This document shows positions 5,691-11,201 of a stretch of DNA of 11,201 nucleotides, one piece after another. A program made the translations under genes and the position numbers. How positions within the stretch are numbered: position 1 is the first letter of the stretch; each line of letters starts with the position of its first letter. The stretch spans positions 1 to 11,201 of the forward strand of contig DPXH01000086.1 in assembly GCA_003527405.1 (NCBI GenBank), given 5' to 3'. The notes beneath the pieces are model-generated. The model saw only the letters and a list, made by a program, of their open reading frames with translations. It did no database searches and was not told the origin of the DNA. The DNA comes from Candidatus Sediminicultor tertius (lineage in GTDB: Bacteria; Atribacterota; Phoenicimicrobiia; Phoenicimicrobiales; Phoenicimicrobiaceae).

Positions 5691-7604
5691 TTAAGATAAA
5701 GTCTTTTCTTCGACTTCTTTTAAAACATCTTCGATAAACTTGGTTAGCTTTATCTTCCCCAAGTCTCCTTTTCCTCTCTTTCTTACTGAAGCGAAACCCT
5801 CTTCTACTTCTTTATCCCCGAATATCAACATATAGGGTATCTTTTCCATCTCAGCTTTTCTTATCTTAGCCCCAATTTTGTCATTAATCTCGTCTAATTC
5901 TGCCCTTATATTATATTTACGTAACTCATCCACTATATTTTTGCCATACTCAACATGCCTGTCGGCAATAGGCAGTAATCTTACTTGAACGGGGGCTAAC
6001 CACAAAGGAAATGCTCCGGCATAATTTTCGATAAGTATCCCGATAAATCTCTCTATACTTCCCAGAACAGTTCGATGCAGCATAACCGGCCGTTCTTTAT
6101 TCCCTTCTTTATTAATATAGTAAAGATCAAATTTTTCCGGCATAATAAAATCTAACTGGATGGTACCGCACTGCCAACTTCTGCCTATGCAATCCTGTAA
6201 ATGAAAATCTATTTTGGGACCGTAAAATGCCCCGTCACCTTCATTTATAATATAGTCTATCTTTTTATCTTTTAAAGCTTCTTCCAGACTGCTGGTAGCC
6301 TTTTCCCATATTTCATCAGAACCCATGGCATTTTCCGGTTTAGTACTTAATTCCACGCGATAGGAAAAACCAAAAGTCCTATACATCTTATCAGTTAAAT
6401 CGATAACTCCTTTTATCTCATCTTTAATCTGTTCCGGGGTCATATATATATGGGCATCATCCTGAGTAAAACACCTTACCCTGAAGAGTCCGTGAAGCAC
6501 TCCGGACAATTCATGTCTGTGCACTAATCCTAATTCTCCCATCCTAAGCGGTAAATCTCTATAACTGTGAAGGGCAGTCTTGTAAATCAAAATTCCTCCG
6601 GGACAATTCATTGGTTTAATAGCATAATCTTCTTCATCTATCTTGGTAAAATACATATTTTCCTTATAATGATCCCAATGCCCGGATTTTACCCATAATG
6701 ATTTATTTAAGATAATCGGGGTTTTGACTTCCGTATAACCACTCTTGCAATGTTCCTCTTTCCAGTAATCCTCCAGGATATTTCTTAACACCATTCCTTT
6801 GGGATGGAAGAAAGGAAAACCGACTCCCTCATCATGAAAGCTGAATAAATCTAAATCTTTTCCTAATTTTCGATGGTCTCTCCTCTTTGCTTCTTCAATT
6901 AATTTTAGATAATTGTCCAGTTCGGATTTTTTATCGAATGAGGTTCCATAAATACGCTGTAGCATCTTATTTTTTTCGTTTCCCCTCCAGTAGGCACCGG
7001 CAATACTTAAAAGTTTAAAAACTTTTACCTTCCCGGTAGAAGGAATATGGGGGCCTCTACATAAATCAATAAAATCACCCTGCTGATATAAGGTAACCAT
7101 ATCATCTTCTATCTCCTTAAGGAGTTCTATTTTATAATCTTCTTTTTGTTCTTTAAATAATTTTTTAGCCTCTTTTTTGCTTATCTCTATTCTTTTTAGA
7201 GGGAAATTTCTATCCACTATCTCTTTCATCTTCTTCTCAATAAGCGCTATATCCTCCGGAGTAAAGGAACGGTCTAAGTCAAAATCGTAATAAAAACCAT
7301 CCTTAATGGCTGGCCCAATAGCTAATTTTACCTGGGGGAACAATTCCTTTACCGCCTGAGCCATAATATGTGAGCTGCTATGATGATAAATTTCTCTGCC
7401 TTCAGGTGAAGCAAAAGTTATAATCTTAATCCGGTCATTATCCTCAAGGACATAATTCAAATCCTTTTCCACTCCATTTACTACACCAGCAATTGCCTCT
7501 TTACCTAATTTTTGGCTTATTTTGGCAGCAGCATCATATAAAGTAGAGCCTTTATCCAATTTTATTTCCGAACCATCTAATAAAATGACTTTAATCTCTG
7601 ACAT
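5691..7604 (-). CDS. thrS: Threonine-tRNA ligase
   Basis: Class II synthetase that charges tRNA-Thr and hydrolyses Ser-tRNA-Thr. The 637 residues have the full bacterial architecture. A TGS domain (about 1-62) comes first. The editing domain follows, with HSSSH (75-79) and CRGPH (182-186). The catalytic core has motif 1 near GMVLRNILEDYW (270-281), motif 2 around LVHRHELSG (360-368), and motif 3 in LGSIERFIGILIE (514-526). The C-terminal anticodon domain starts near WLAPVQV (535). The expected zinc ligands are Cys334 (MNCPG), His385 (DDAHIY) and His510 (MLHRT). I chose ATG at 7604 because TAAGGAGGTA lies about 7 bases upstream and the protein then starts MSEIKVILLDG like its family; an upstream start adds nine unconserved residues that include the ribosome site. 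Controlled by the T-box leader directly upstream. Confidence 0.98.
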   Translation of the reverse strand: MSEIKVILLDGSEIKLDKGSTLYDAAAKISQKLGKEAIAGVVNGVEKDLNYVLEDNDRIKIITFASPEGREIYHHSSSHIMAQAVKELFPQVKLAIGPAIKDGFYYDFDLDRSFTPEDIALIEKKMKEIVDRNFPLKRIEISKKEAKKLFKEQKEDYKIELLKEIEDDMVTLYQQGDFIDLCRGPHIPSTGKVKVFKLLSIAGAYWRGNEKNKMLQRIYGTSFDKKSELDNYLKLIEEAKRRDHRKLGKDLDLFSFHDEGVGFPFFHPKGMVLRNILEDYWKEEHCKSGYTEVKTPIILNKSLWVKSGHWDHYKENMYFTKIDEEDYAIKPMNCPGGILIYKTALHSYRDLPLRMGELGLVHRHELSGVLHGLFRVRCFTQDDAHIYMTPEQIKDEIKGVIDLTDKMYRTFGFSYRVELSTKPENAMGSDEIWEKATSSLEEALKDKKIDYIINEGDGAFYGPKIDFHLQDCIGRSWQCGTIQLDFIMPEKFDLYYINKEGNKERPVMLHRTVLGSIERFIGILIENYAGAFPLWLAPVQVRLLPIADRHVEYGKNIVDELRKYNIRAELDEINDKIGAKIRKAEMEKIPYMLIFGDKEVEEGFASVRKRGKGDLGKIKLTKFIEDVLKEVEEKTLS

Positions 7605-7628
7605 AATATCTACCTCCTTATAATTAAA

Positions 7629-7671
7629 CAAAAAAACTTCTTGTCCTGTATCGAAAAAGGACGAGAAGTTT
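7629..7671 (-). terminator. T-box attenuator terminator before thrS
   Basis: A hairpin with AAACTTCTCGTCCT (7671-7658) pairing with AGGACAAGAAGTTT (7647-7634), one mismatch, followed by T residues to 7630. It sits between the T-box core and the thrS ribosome site and would stop transcription when tRNA-Thr is charged. Confidence 0.9.
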
Positions 7672-7885
7672 AATTTAATAATCTCGCGGTTCCACCTTTT
7701 TTTGGTTGAAGTTAATATATTAAGATTAACTCGAACCCGCTTAAAAATATTTTATCGGATATTGCCCGCCTAATCTTACTATCCTTTTATAATTTCAAAT
7801 TAGGGATTTAATGCAGAAATGGTATTCGATTAAACTTTTATGCAGACACTTACACCTTTATTAATATCTGCTCTCTTTAAAAAAG
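7629..7885 (-). promoter_or_regulatory. T-box riboswitch leader of thrS (tRNA-Thr)
   Basis: It carries the T-box core AAGGTGGAACCGCG (7698-7685) followed by an attenuator. In the stem I region GCAGA (about 7871) pairs with TCTGC (about 7815-7811), and on the 3' side of the loop lies ACC (7823-7821) followed by A, a Thr codon in the specifier place. The bulge UGGA pairs with UCCA and so predicts a discriminator U on tRNA-Thr. A stem III-like hairpin (GAGTTAAT...ATTAACTTC, about 7732-7708) precedes the core. No tRNA-Thr gene is in this window. There is no clear promoter between the last tRNA and this leader; a lone TATAAT at 7927-7922 lacks a good -35, so read-through from the tRNA cluster is possible. 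The leader fills the 330-base gap. Confidence 0.9.
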
Positions 7886-7934
7886 CTTGACCTACTGTTT
7901 TCTACGTAATTTTATTTTATTATTATATTTTAAA

Positions 7935-8009
7935 TGGTGGGCGGTACTGGATTCGAACCAGTGACTTCTTGCGCGTCGAGCAAGCATTCTACCACTGAAT
8001 TAACCGCCC
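7935..8009 (-). tRNA. tRNA-Val-like (GAC), abnormal anticodon loop
   Basis: A complete 75-base cloverleaf with encoded CCA. The acceptor GGGCGGT pairs with ACCGCCC; the D-stem ATTC/GAAT encloses loop AGTGGTA; the anticodon stem is CTTGC/GCAAG; the variable loop has 5 bases; the T-stem ACTGG/CCAGT encloses TTCGAAT. The anticodon by position is GAC (Val), and acceptor and T-arm resemble tRNA-Val(GAC) of other bacteria. The seven-base loop is TCGACGC, so position 33 is C instead of the near-universal U and position 37 is G. It may be a divergent or decaying Val isoacceptor; Val codons could also be read by the UAC tRNA in this cluster. All stems are intact, which argues against a plain pseudogene. 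Confidence 0.75.
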
Positions 8010-8051
8010 GCTACTTGGTACCCGATTTATTTATTGAAATTCAAAACTAAA

Positions 8052-8125
8052 TGGAGGCGGCACTCGGATTCGAACCGAGGATGAAGGATTTGCAGTCCTC
8101 TGCCTTCCCACTTGGCGATGCCGCC
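8052..8125 (-). tRNA. tRNA-Cys (GCA)
   Basis: 74 bases with acceptor GGCGGCA/TGCCGCC, anticodon loop CTGCAAA in an AGGA/TCCT stem giving GCA, a T-loop TTCGAAT in CTCGG/CCGAG, discriminator U and encoded CCA. Fifth gene of the cluster, 42 bases before the Val(GAC)-like gene. Confidence 0.96.
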
Positions 8126-8145
8126 CTATTTAATTTTTATAAAGA

Positions 8146-8220
8146 TGGAGCGGAAAACGGGATTTGAACCCGCGACCCTCGCCTTGGCAAGGCGATGCTC
8201 TACCACTGAGCTATTTCCGC
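8146..8220 (-). tRNA. tRNA-Gly (GCC)
   Basis: 75 bases with acceptor GCGGAAA/TTTCCGC, anticodon stem TCGCC/GGCGA around TTGCCAA (GCC), a T-arm CGGG TTCAAAT CCCG, discriminator U and encoded CCA. Only 8 bases separate it from tRNA-Phe. Confidence 0.97.
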
Positions 8221-8228
8221 AATAAACC

Positions 8229-8304
8229 TGGTGCCGAGACCCAGAATTGAACTGGGGACACGTGGATTTTCAGTCCACTGCTCTACCGACTGAGCTATCT
8301 CGGC
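8229..8304 (-). tRNA. tRNA-Phe (GAA)
   Basis: 76 bases with acceptor GCCGAGA/TCTCGGC, anticodon stem GTGGA/TCCAC around CTGAAAA (GAA), T-stem CCCAG/CTGGG, discriminator A and encoded CCA. It is the substrate of PheST encoded downstream and the ligand expected for the pheS T-box: GAA pairs with the UUC specifier, and ACCA pairs with the UGGU bulge. Confidence 0.97.
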
Positions 8305-8342
8305 ATTTAAAATCGCCCTACATAATTATATTATCAAGAAAA

Positions 8343-8421
8343 TGGCGGGGCCGACGAGATTTGAACTCGCGATCTCCTGCGTGACAGGCAGGCGTGTTAA
8401 ACCAAGCTGCACTACGGCCCC
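8343..8421 (-). tRNA. tRNA-Asp (GTC)
   Basis: 79 bases with acceptor GGGGCCG/CGGCCCC, a D-arm TAGTGCAGCTTGGTTTAACACG, anticodon stem CCTGC/GCAGG around CTGTCAC (GTC), a T-arm CGAG TTCAAAT CTCG, discriminator G (typical of Asp) and encoded CCA. Confidence 0.97.
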
Positions 8422-8441
8422 TTTATATTTTTATTAAAAAA

Positions 8442-8517
8442 TGGTAGGCGGAACAGGGCTTGAACCTGTGACCCCTGGCTTGTAAAACCAGTGCTCTCCC
8501 AACTGAGCTATCCGCCC
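8442..8517 (-). tRNA. tRNA-Val (TAC)
   Basis: 76 bases with D-arm GCTC/GAGC, anticodon stem CTGGT/GCCAG around TTTACAA (TAC), a T-arm ACAGG TTCAAGC CCTGT, discriminator A and encoded CCA. The acceptor GGGCGGA/TCCGCCT has a G-U wobble at pair 1-72. First gene of the cluster, about 24 bases after the predicted transcription start. Confidence 0.96.
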
Positions 8518-8547
8518 ACTTATTCCGTTTTTTGCTATGCAAGTGAT

Positions 8548-8576
8548 ATTATAACATCTCTCTTTTTCTTTGTCTA
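8548..8576 (-). promoter_or_regulatory. Promoter of the tRNA cluster
   Basis: TAGACA (-35, 8576-8571), a 17-base spacer and a perfect TATAAT (-10, 8553-8548) preceded by TGT, an extended -10. The start is predicted near 8541, upstream of tRNA-Val(TAC). All six tRNAs could be transcribed from here, and transcription could continue into the thrS T-box leader. Confidence 0.8.
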
Positions 8577-8668
8577 TAATAATATTAGCATAATTTTTAA
8601 AAATTCACCAATTAAATTAGTCGCTAGTATATCGTTTGCGTGTGAGGTTAAAAAATCATAATTCAGAG

Positions 8669-8693
8669 GTAGAGATGCGATACATCGTGGTCC
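8669..8693. repeat. Possible decayed GGGC palindrome
   Basis: The segment resembles the palindrome at 4486-4509 read on its minus strand: it begins GTAG, has CGAT and CATCGTG in the middle and ends in CC, with several substitutions and one extra base. It is in the 331-base gap between ssb and the tRNAs, which has no gene that I can see and also holds the tRNA promoter and arrays 5 and 6. Confidence 0.4.
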
Positions 8694-8724
8694 TTGTATA
8701 TTAGATAGTACTATTTTCTTTTTT

Positions 8725-8738
8725 CTTTACGAGATACG
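8725..8738 (-). repeat. Heptamer array 5 (CGTATCT, CGTAAAG)
   Basis: Two phased units on the minus strand, CGTATCT then CGTAAAG, running into AAAAAAGAAAATAG. It is the shortest member, but the terminal unit plus A-rich tail is the same as in arrays 3 and 4. Confidence 0.55.
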
Positions 8739-8811
8739 CTTTTATTCCGGGTAACCGATAAACTGGCTAACCATCTTCACATTATACTATATATTCTTAT
8801 GTTTTCTTTTC

Positions 8812-8846
8812 TTTACTAAATACTATTCACTAACGACTATTCACTA
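8812..8846 (-). repeat. Heptamer array 6 (TAGTGAA flavour)
   Basis: Five exactly phased units on the minus strand: TAGTGAA, TAGTCGT, TAGTGAA, TAGTATT and TAGTAAA, then GAAAAGAAAA. The TAG of each unit is constant. The array starts 2 bases after the ssb stop codon, and its last unit plus tail (GTAAAGAAAA) matches the ends of the CGTAT-flavour arrays. Confidence 0.75.
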
Positions 8847-8848
8847 TT

Positions 8849-9295
8849 TTAAAATGGTATATCCTCTTCTGATATTGAAGTATCTTCACTTACTGGTTCA
8901 TCAGGGATGTTCTCTTCGGCTTCTGCTGGATCTTCTTTTGCAGCACCTGTATCTTTCACTAAATCTAAAAATTGTACAGTTCTGGCGTTAATTTCAAAAG
9001 AAGTTCTCTTGTTTCCTTCTTTATCCTGCCAATTATTAGACCTTAATTCACCGCTTATAGCCACTCTTCTGCCTTTTTTCAAAAACTGTGAAACATTTTC
9101 TGCTTGTTTCCCCCAGGTTGTTACATTTATAAAGAGAACGTCTTCTACGTTATTTCCTTCCTGATTTCTATAAGTCCTATTTATAGCAATGCCAAATTTA
9201 CATACCCCTGTCCCGCCGGGAGTGTATCTTAGTTCCGGGTCTCTGGTCAATCTACCAATACCGATAAAACTGTTTAAGTCACCAAAAGTAGCCAT
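8849..9295 (-). CDS. ssb: Single-stranded DNA-binding protein
   Basis: Binds and protects single-stranded DNA in replication, recombination and repair, normally as a tetramer. 148 residues: an OB-fold (about 7-112) with RLTRDPELRYTPGGTGVCKFGIAINR, FINVTTWGKQAENVSQFLKKGRRVAISGELR and WQDKEGNKRTSFEI. A disordered acidic linker follows, ending in EEDIPF, the conserved partner-binding tip. ATG at 9295 is preceded by AGGAGG with about 10 bases between. In many bacteria ssb sits between rpsF and rpsR; here it stands between leuS and a tRNA cluster, separated on both sides by repeat-bearing gaps, so it is probably its own transcript. The origin context gives no sign of a phage or plasmid copy. Confidence 0.96.
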   Translation of the reverse strand: MATFGDLNSFIGIGRLTRDPELRYTPGGTGVCKFGIAINRTYRNQEGNNVEDVLFINVTTWGKQAENVSQFLKKGRRVAISGELRSNNWQDKEGNKRTSFEINARTVQFLDLVKDTGAAKEDPAEAEENIPDEPVSEDTSISEEDIPF

Positions 9296-9326
9296 AAAAA
9301 AATTTCCTCCTTTTTTTGTTTTAAAT

Positions 9327-9355
9327 TTTATAATATTTAAGAATTCAGGAGTCAG
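9327..9355 (-). promoter_or_regulatory. Candidate ssb promoter using a repeat-derived -35
   Basis: CTGACT (-35, 9355-9350), 17 bases, and TATAAA (-10, 9332-9327), placing the start about 25 bases before the ssb ATG. The -35 lies inside heptamer array 7. It is a 4-of-6 match, so tentative. An alternative is TTGTAT (9398-9393) with TATATT (9374-9369), spacer 18. Confidence 0.3.
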
Positions 9356-9375
9356 TAATCAGAATTCAGAATATA
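9341..9375 (+). repeat. Heptamer array 7 (GAATTCA flavour)
   Basis: Five phased plus-strand units: GAATTCA, GGAGTCA, GTAATCA, GAATTCA and GAATATA. It faces array 8 (9408-9442), which has the same flavour on the opposite strand, so the two can form an imperfect stem around 32 bases of AT-rich sequence in the leuS-ssb gap. Confidence 0.75.
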
Positions 9376-9407
9376 TGTAATACAATATATACTATACAAA
9401 ATACGGT

Positions 9408-9442
9408 TCTATTCTGGCTCCTGGATTCTGGGTTCTGAATTC
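9408..9442 (-). repeat. Heptamer array 8 (GAATTCA flavour, inverted)
   Basis: Five phased minus-strand units: GAATTCA, GAACCCA, GAATCCA, GGAGCCA and GAATAGA. It lies 22 bases after the leuS stop codon. With array 7 it makes a 102-base inverted structure (9341-9442). No T-run follows, so it is not an ordinary leuS terminator, although the structure could slow transcription. Confidence 0.75.
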
Positions 9443-9464
9443 AATTCATCCTAATATTTGTTTT

Positions 9465-11201
9465 TTATTTTATCACAATATTTACCAATTTCCCAGAAAC
9501 AACAATAATTTTTATAATCTTTTTAGCCTTAATTTTTTCTTGTATTTTCGGCAGAGAAAGTGCTTCTTCTTTTATTTTATCATCACCGTAAGAGGCAGGA
9601 ACTGTTAATTTCCCTCTCAGTTTTCCGTTTACCTGGACTATAATTAGCTTTTCCTCTTCTTCTAACATCTTCTTATCATATTTAGGCCAGGGCAGTGGAT
9701 AAATGCTTTCTTTGTTCCCCATCTCCTGCCATAGCTCTTCTGAAAAATGGGGAGCGATTGGACCTAAAAGTCTGACTATCATTTCCAAAGCCTCTTTTAA
9801 AACAAAAATATCTCCTTCTTTTCCCTGTTTTTCTTCTGCCTCTATTTGAAATTTATACACTTCATTAACTAACTCCATGATAGCACTAATAGCAGTATTA
9901 AAATGAAATCTTTCTTCGATATCTTCGGTAACCTTTTTAATAGTTTGGTGGGTTTTCTGTCTTATTTTTTTAGCGTCCACACTTATATCTTCAGGGGAAA
10001 CTTCTTCCTTATTTTTTGGCTTTTTAAAATAATCGATATTATTGTAAATTAACCGCCAAACTCGGTTCAAGAATCGAGATGCCCCTTCCATCCCTTTATC
10101 CGTCCATTCCATATCTACTTCCGGAGGACCAGCAAAAAGCATCATTACCCTAGTAGCATCAATACCGAATTTTGAAAATATTTTTCCCGGATTAACTATG
10201 TTACCTTTTGATTTAGACATCGCTGCCCCATCTTTGCAGACCATCCCCTGGGTGAAAAGTCTTTTGAAGGGTTCTTTAAAATTAACAAAACCCATATCAT
10301 AAAGTGCTTTTGTGAAAAAACGCGAATATAAAAGGTGTAATATAGCGTGCTCTACCCCACCGATATACTGGTCTACCGGCATCCAGTACTTTAATTCTTC
10401 AGCATCAAATGGCGCCGTATCAGTTTTGGGAGAACAAAATCTAAGGTAGTACCAGGAAGAACAGACAAAAGTATCCATGGTGTCTGTTTCTCTTTTGGCT
10501 TCCTTGCCGCATTTTGGACAAATCGTATTGGCAAATTCTTTACTGCTTGCCAGTGGTGACATTCCTTTGGGCCTGAAATCAACATCTTCCGGCAGTACAA
10601 CCGGTAAATCACTTTCTGGCACAGGAACCATCCCACAATCGGCACAGTAAATCATAGGAATAGGTGCACCCCAATAACGCTGACGCGAAATAAGCCAATC
10701 TCTTAATCTATAATTAACCTCTCTCCCTCCAGACCCTTTTTTCATCAGATAATCAATTATGATATCTAATGATTTACTGCTTGGCAAGCCGTTAAATTGC
10801 CCGGAATTAACCATAATACCCTCTTCATCAAAAGCAGCTTCCATATTATCAGAGGTTATTTTTTTGCCCTCTGGTTGAATAACTATCCTGATAGGTAAAT
10901 TATATTTTTTGGCAAATTCAAAATCCCTTTGGTCATGAGCCGGAACTGCCATTACTGCACCTGTTCCATAATCCATTAACACATAATTTGCTAACCAGAT
11001 GGGAATCTCTTCATCATTTAAGGGATTTATTACATATTCTCCGGTGAAACATCCCTTTTTTTCTAAGATACCTGATACCCTATCTATAGCGCTCTCTTTA
11101 CTTACCTTCTCTTTGAAATTCTTAACTTCATCTTTATAAGGGGAATCTTTTATTATCTCTTCTACTAAGGGGTGCTCAGGAGATAATAGAAAATAAGTTG
11201 C
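9465..11201 (-). CDS. leuS: Leucine-tRNA ligase, 5' end missing
   Basis: Class I synthetase charging tRNA-Leu and clearing Ile/Met errors. 578 residues of an enzyme of roughly 800-850 are present; the frame is open to the right edge, so the N-terminal half of the Rossmann core with the HIGH motif is outside. The first visible residues are within the CP1 editing domain (FLLSPEHPLVEEI, then NYVLMDYGTGAVMAVPAHDQRDF, with the conserved editing Asp). Next come WLISRQRYWGAPIPMIYC, two Cys pairs (CADCG and CPKCG, a likely zinc insert), the DTMDTFVCSSWYYLRF segment, and the KMSKS loop at 10223-10209, which reads AMSKS. The C-terminal anticodon domain and a small tail domain ending near VNGKLRGKLTVPA follow. 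An Ala at the first position of the KMSKS loop is tolerated elsewhere (Thermus has Val). A GTG at 10982 is an internal codon, not the start. Confidence 0.97.
   Translation of the reverse strand, partial: ATYFLLSPEHPLVEEIIKDSPYKDEVKNFKEKVSKESAIDRVSGILEKKGCFTGEYVINPLNDEEIPIWLANYVLMDYGTGAVMAVPAHDQRDFEFAKKYNLPIRIVIQPEGKKITSDNMEAAFDEEGIMVNSGQFNGLPSSKSLDIIIDYLMKKGSGGREVNYRLRDWLISRQRYWGAPIPMIYCADCGMVPVPESDLPVVLPEDVDFRPKGMSPLASSKEFANTICPKCGKEAKRETDTMDTFVCSSWYYLRFCSPKTDTAPFDAEELKYWMPVDQYIGGVEHAILHLLYSRFFTKALYDMGFVNFKEPFKRLFTQGMVCKDGAAMSKSKGNIVNPGKIFSKFGIDATRVMMLFAGPPEVDMEWTDKGMEGASRFLNRVWRLIYNNIDYFKKPKNKEEVSPEDISVDAKKIRQKTHQTIKKVTEDIEERFHFNTAISAIMELVNEVYKFQIEAEEKQGKEGDIFVLKEALEMIVRLLGPIAPHFSEELWQEMGNKESIYPLPWPKYDKKMLEEEEKLIIVQVNGKLRGKLTVPASYGDDKIKEEALSLPKIQEKIKAKKIIKIIVVSGKLVNIVIK

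Noticed and set aside
8750..8775. A possible further heptamer flavour around GGTTA/CAGTTTA/TCGGTTA on the minus strand
   Set aside because: The two GGTTA copies are 16 bases apart, not a multiple of 7, so the period is not convincing; left out of the array count.
10391..10645. Small minus-strand open frame inside leuS
   Set aside because: It is in another frame of a clearly conserved LeuS region that includes the Cys pairs; no independent support.

Overview
The window is one strand of translation genes: eight protein genes and six tRNA genes, all read right to left (minus strand). In transcription order they are leuS (5' end cut off by the window edge), ssb, a tRNA cluster Val(UAC)-Asp-Phe-Gly-Cys-Val(GAC-like), thrS, infC, rpmI, rplT, pheS and pheT. 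The thrS-infC-rpmI-rplT-pheS-pheT order is an old, widely conserved bacterial block. The DNA is AT-rich and the proteins are ordinary bacterial house-keeping enzymes of normal length.

Regulation is readable. thrS and pheS each follow a T-box riboswitch that ends in an intrinsic terminator. The candidate specifier codons (ACC and UUC) and the T-box bulges (UGGA and UGGU) fit tRNA-Thr and tRNA-Phe, and the tRNA-Phe gene lies in the same window. infC has a good sigma-70-type promoter and starts at a rare ATT codon, the usual sign of IF3 autocontrol. The tRNA cluster has a near-consensus extended -10 promoter. T-boxes on aminoacyl-tRNA synthetases suggest Bacillota or a T-box-bearing, AT-rich uncultivated lineage; the sequence does not settle the phylum.

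The unusual content is between the genes. Nearly every gap without an RNA leader carries short tandem arrays with a strict 7-base period. They come in at least three sequence flavours (CGTATYG/CGTATCT, GAATYCA/GGAGYCA/GTAATCA and TAGTGAA). Several end in the same GTAAAG/GTGAAG plus A-rich block, and some lie as facing inverted pairs. Two gaps inside the rpmI-rplT and pheS-pheT pairs also hold the same two hairpins in the same order: an ATTCCC-GGGAAT repeat and a GGGC...GCCCCTA palindrome. These look like mobile or mutation-generated intergenic repeats that have entered a conserved translation operon. The last tRNA of the cluster has an abnormal anticodon loop. I see no CRISPR array, transposase, phage gene or defence system.
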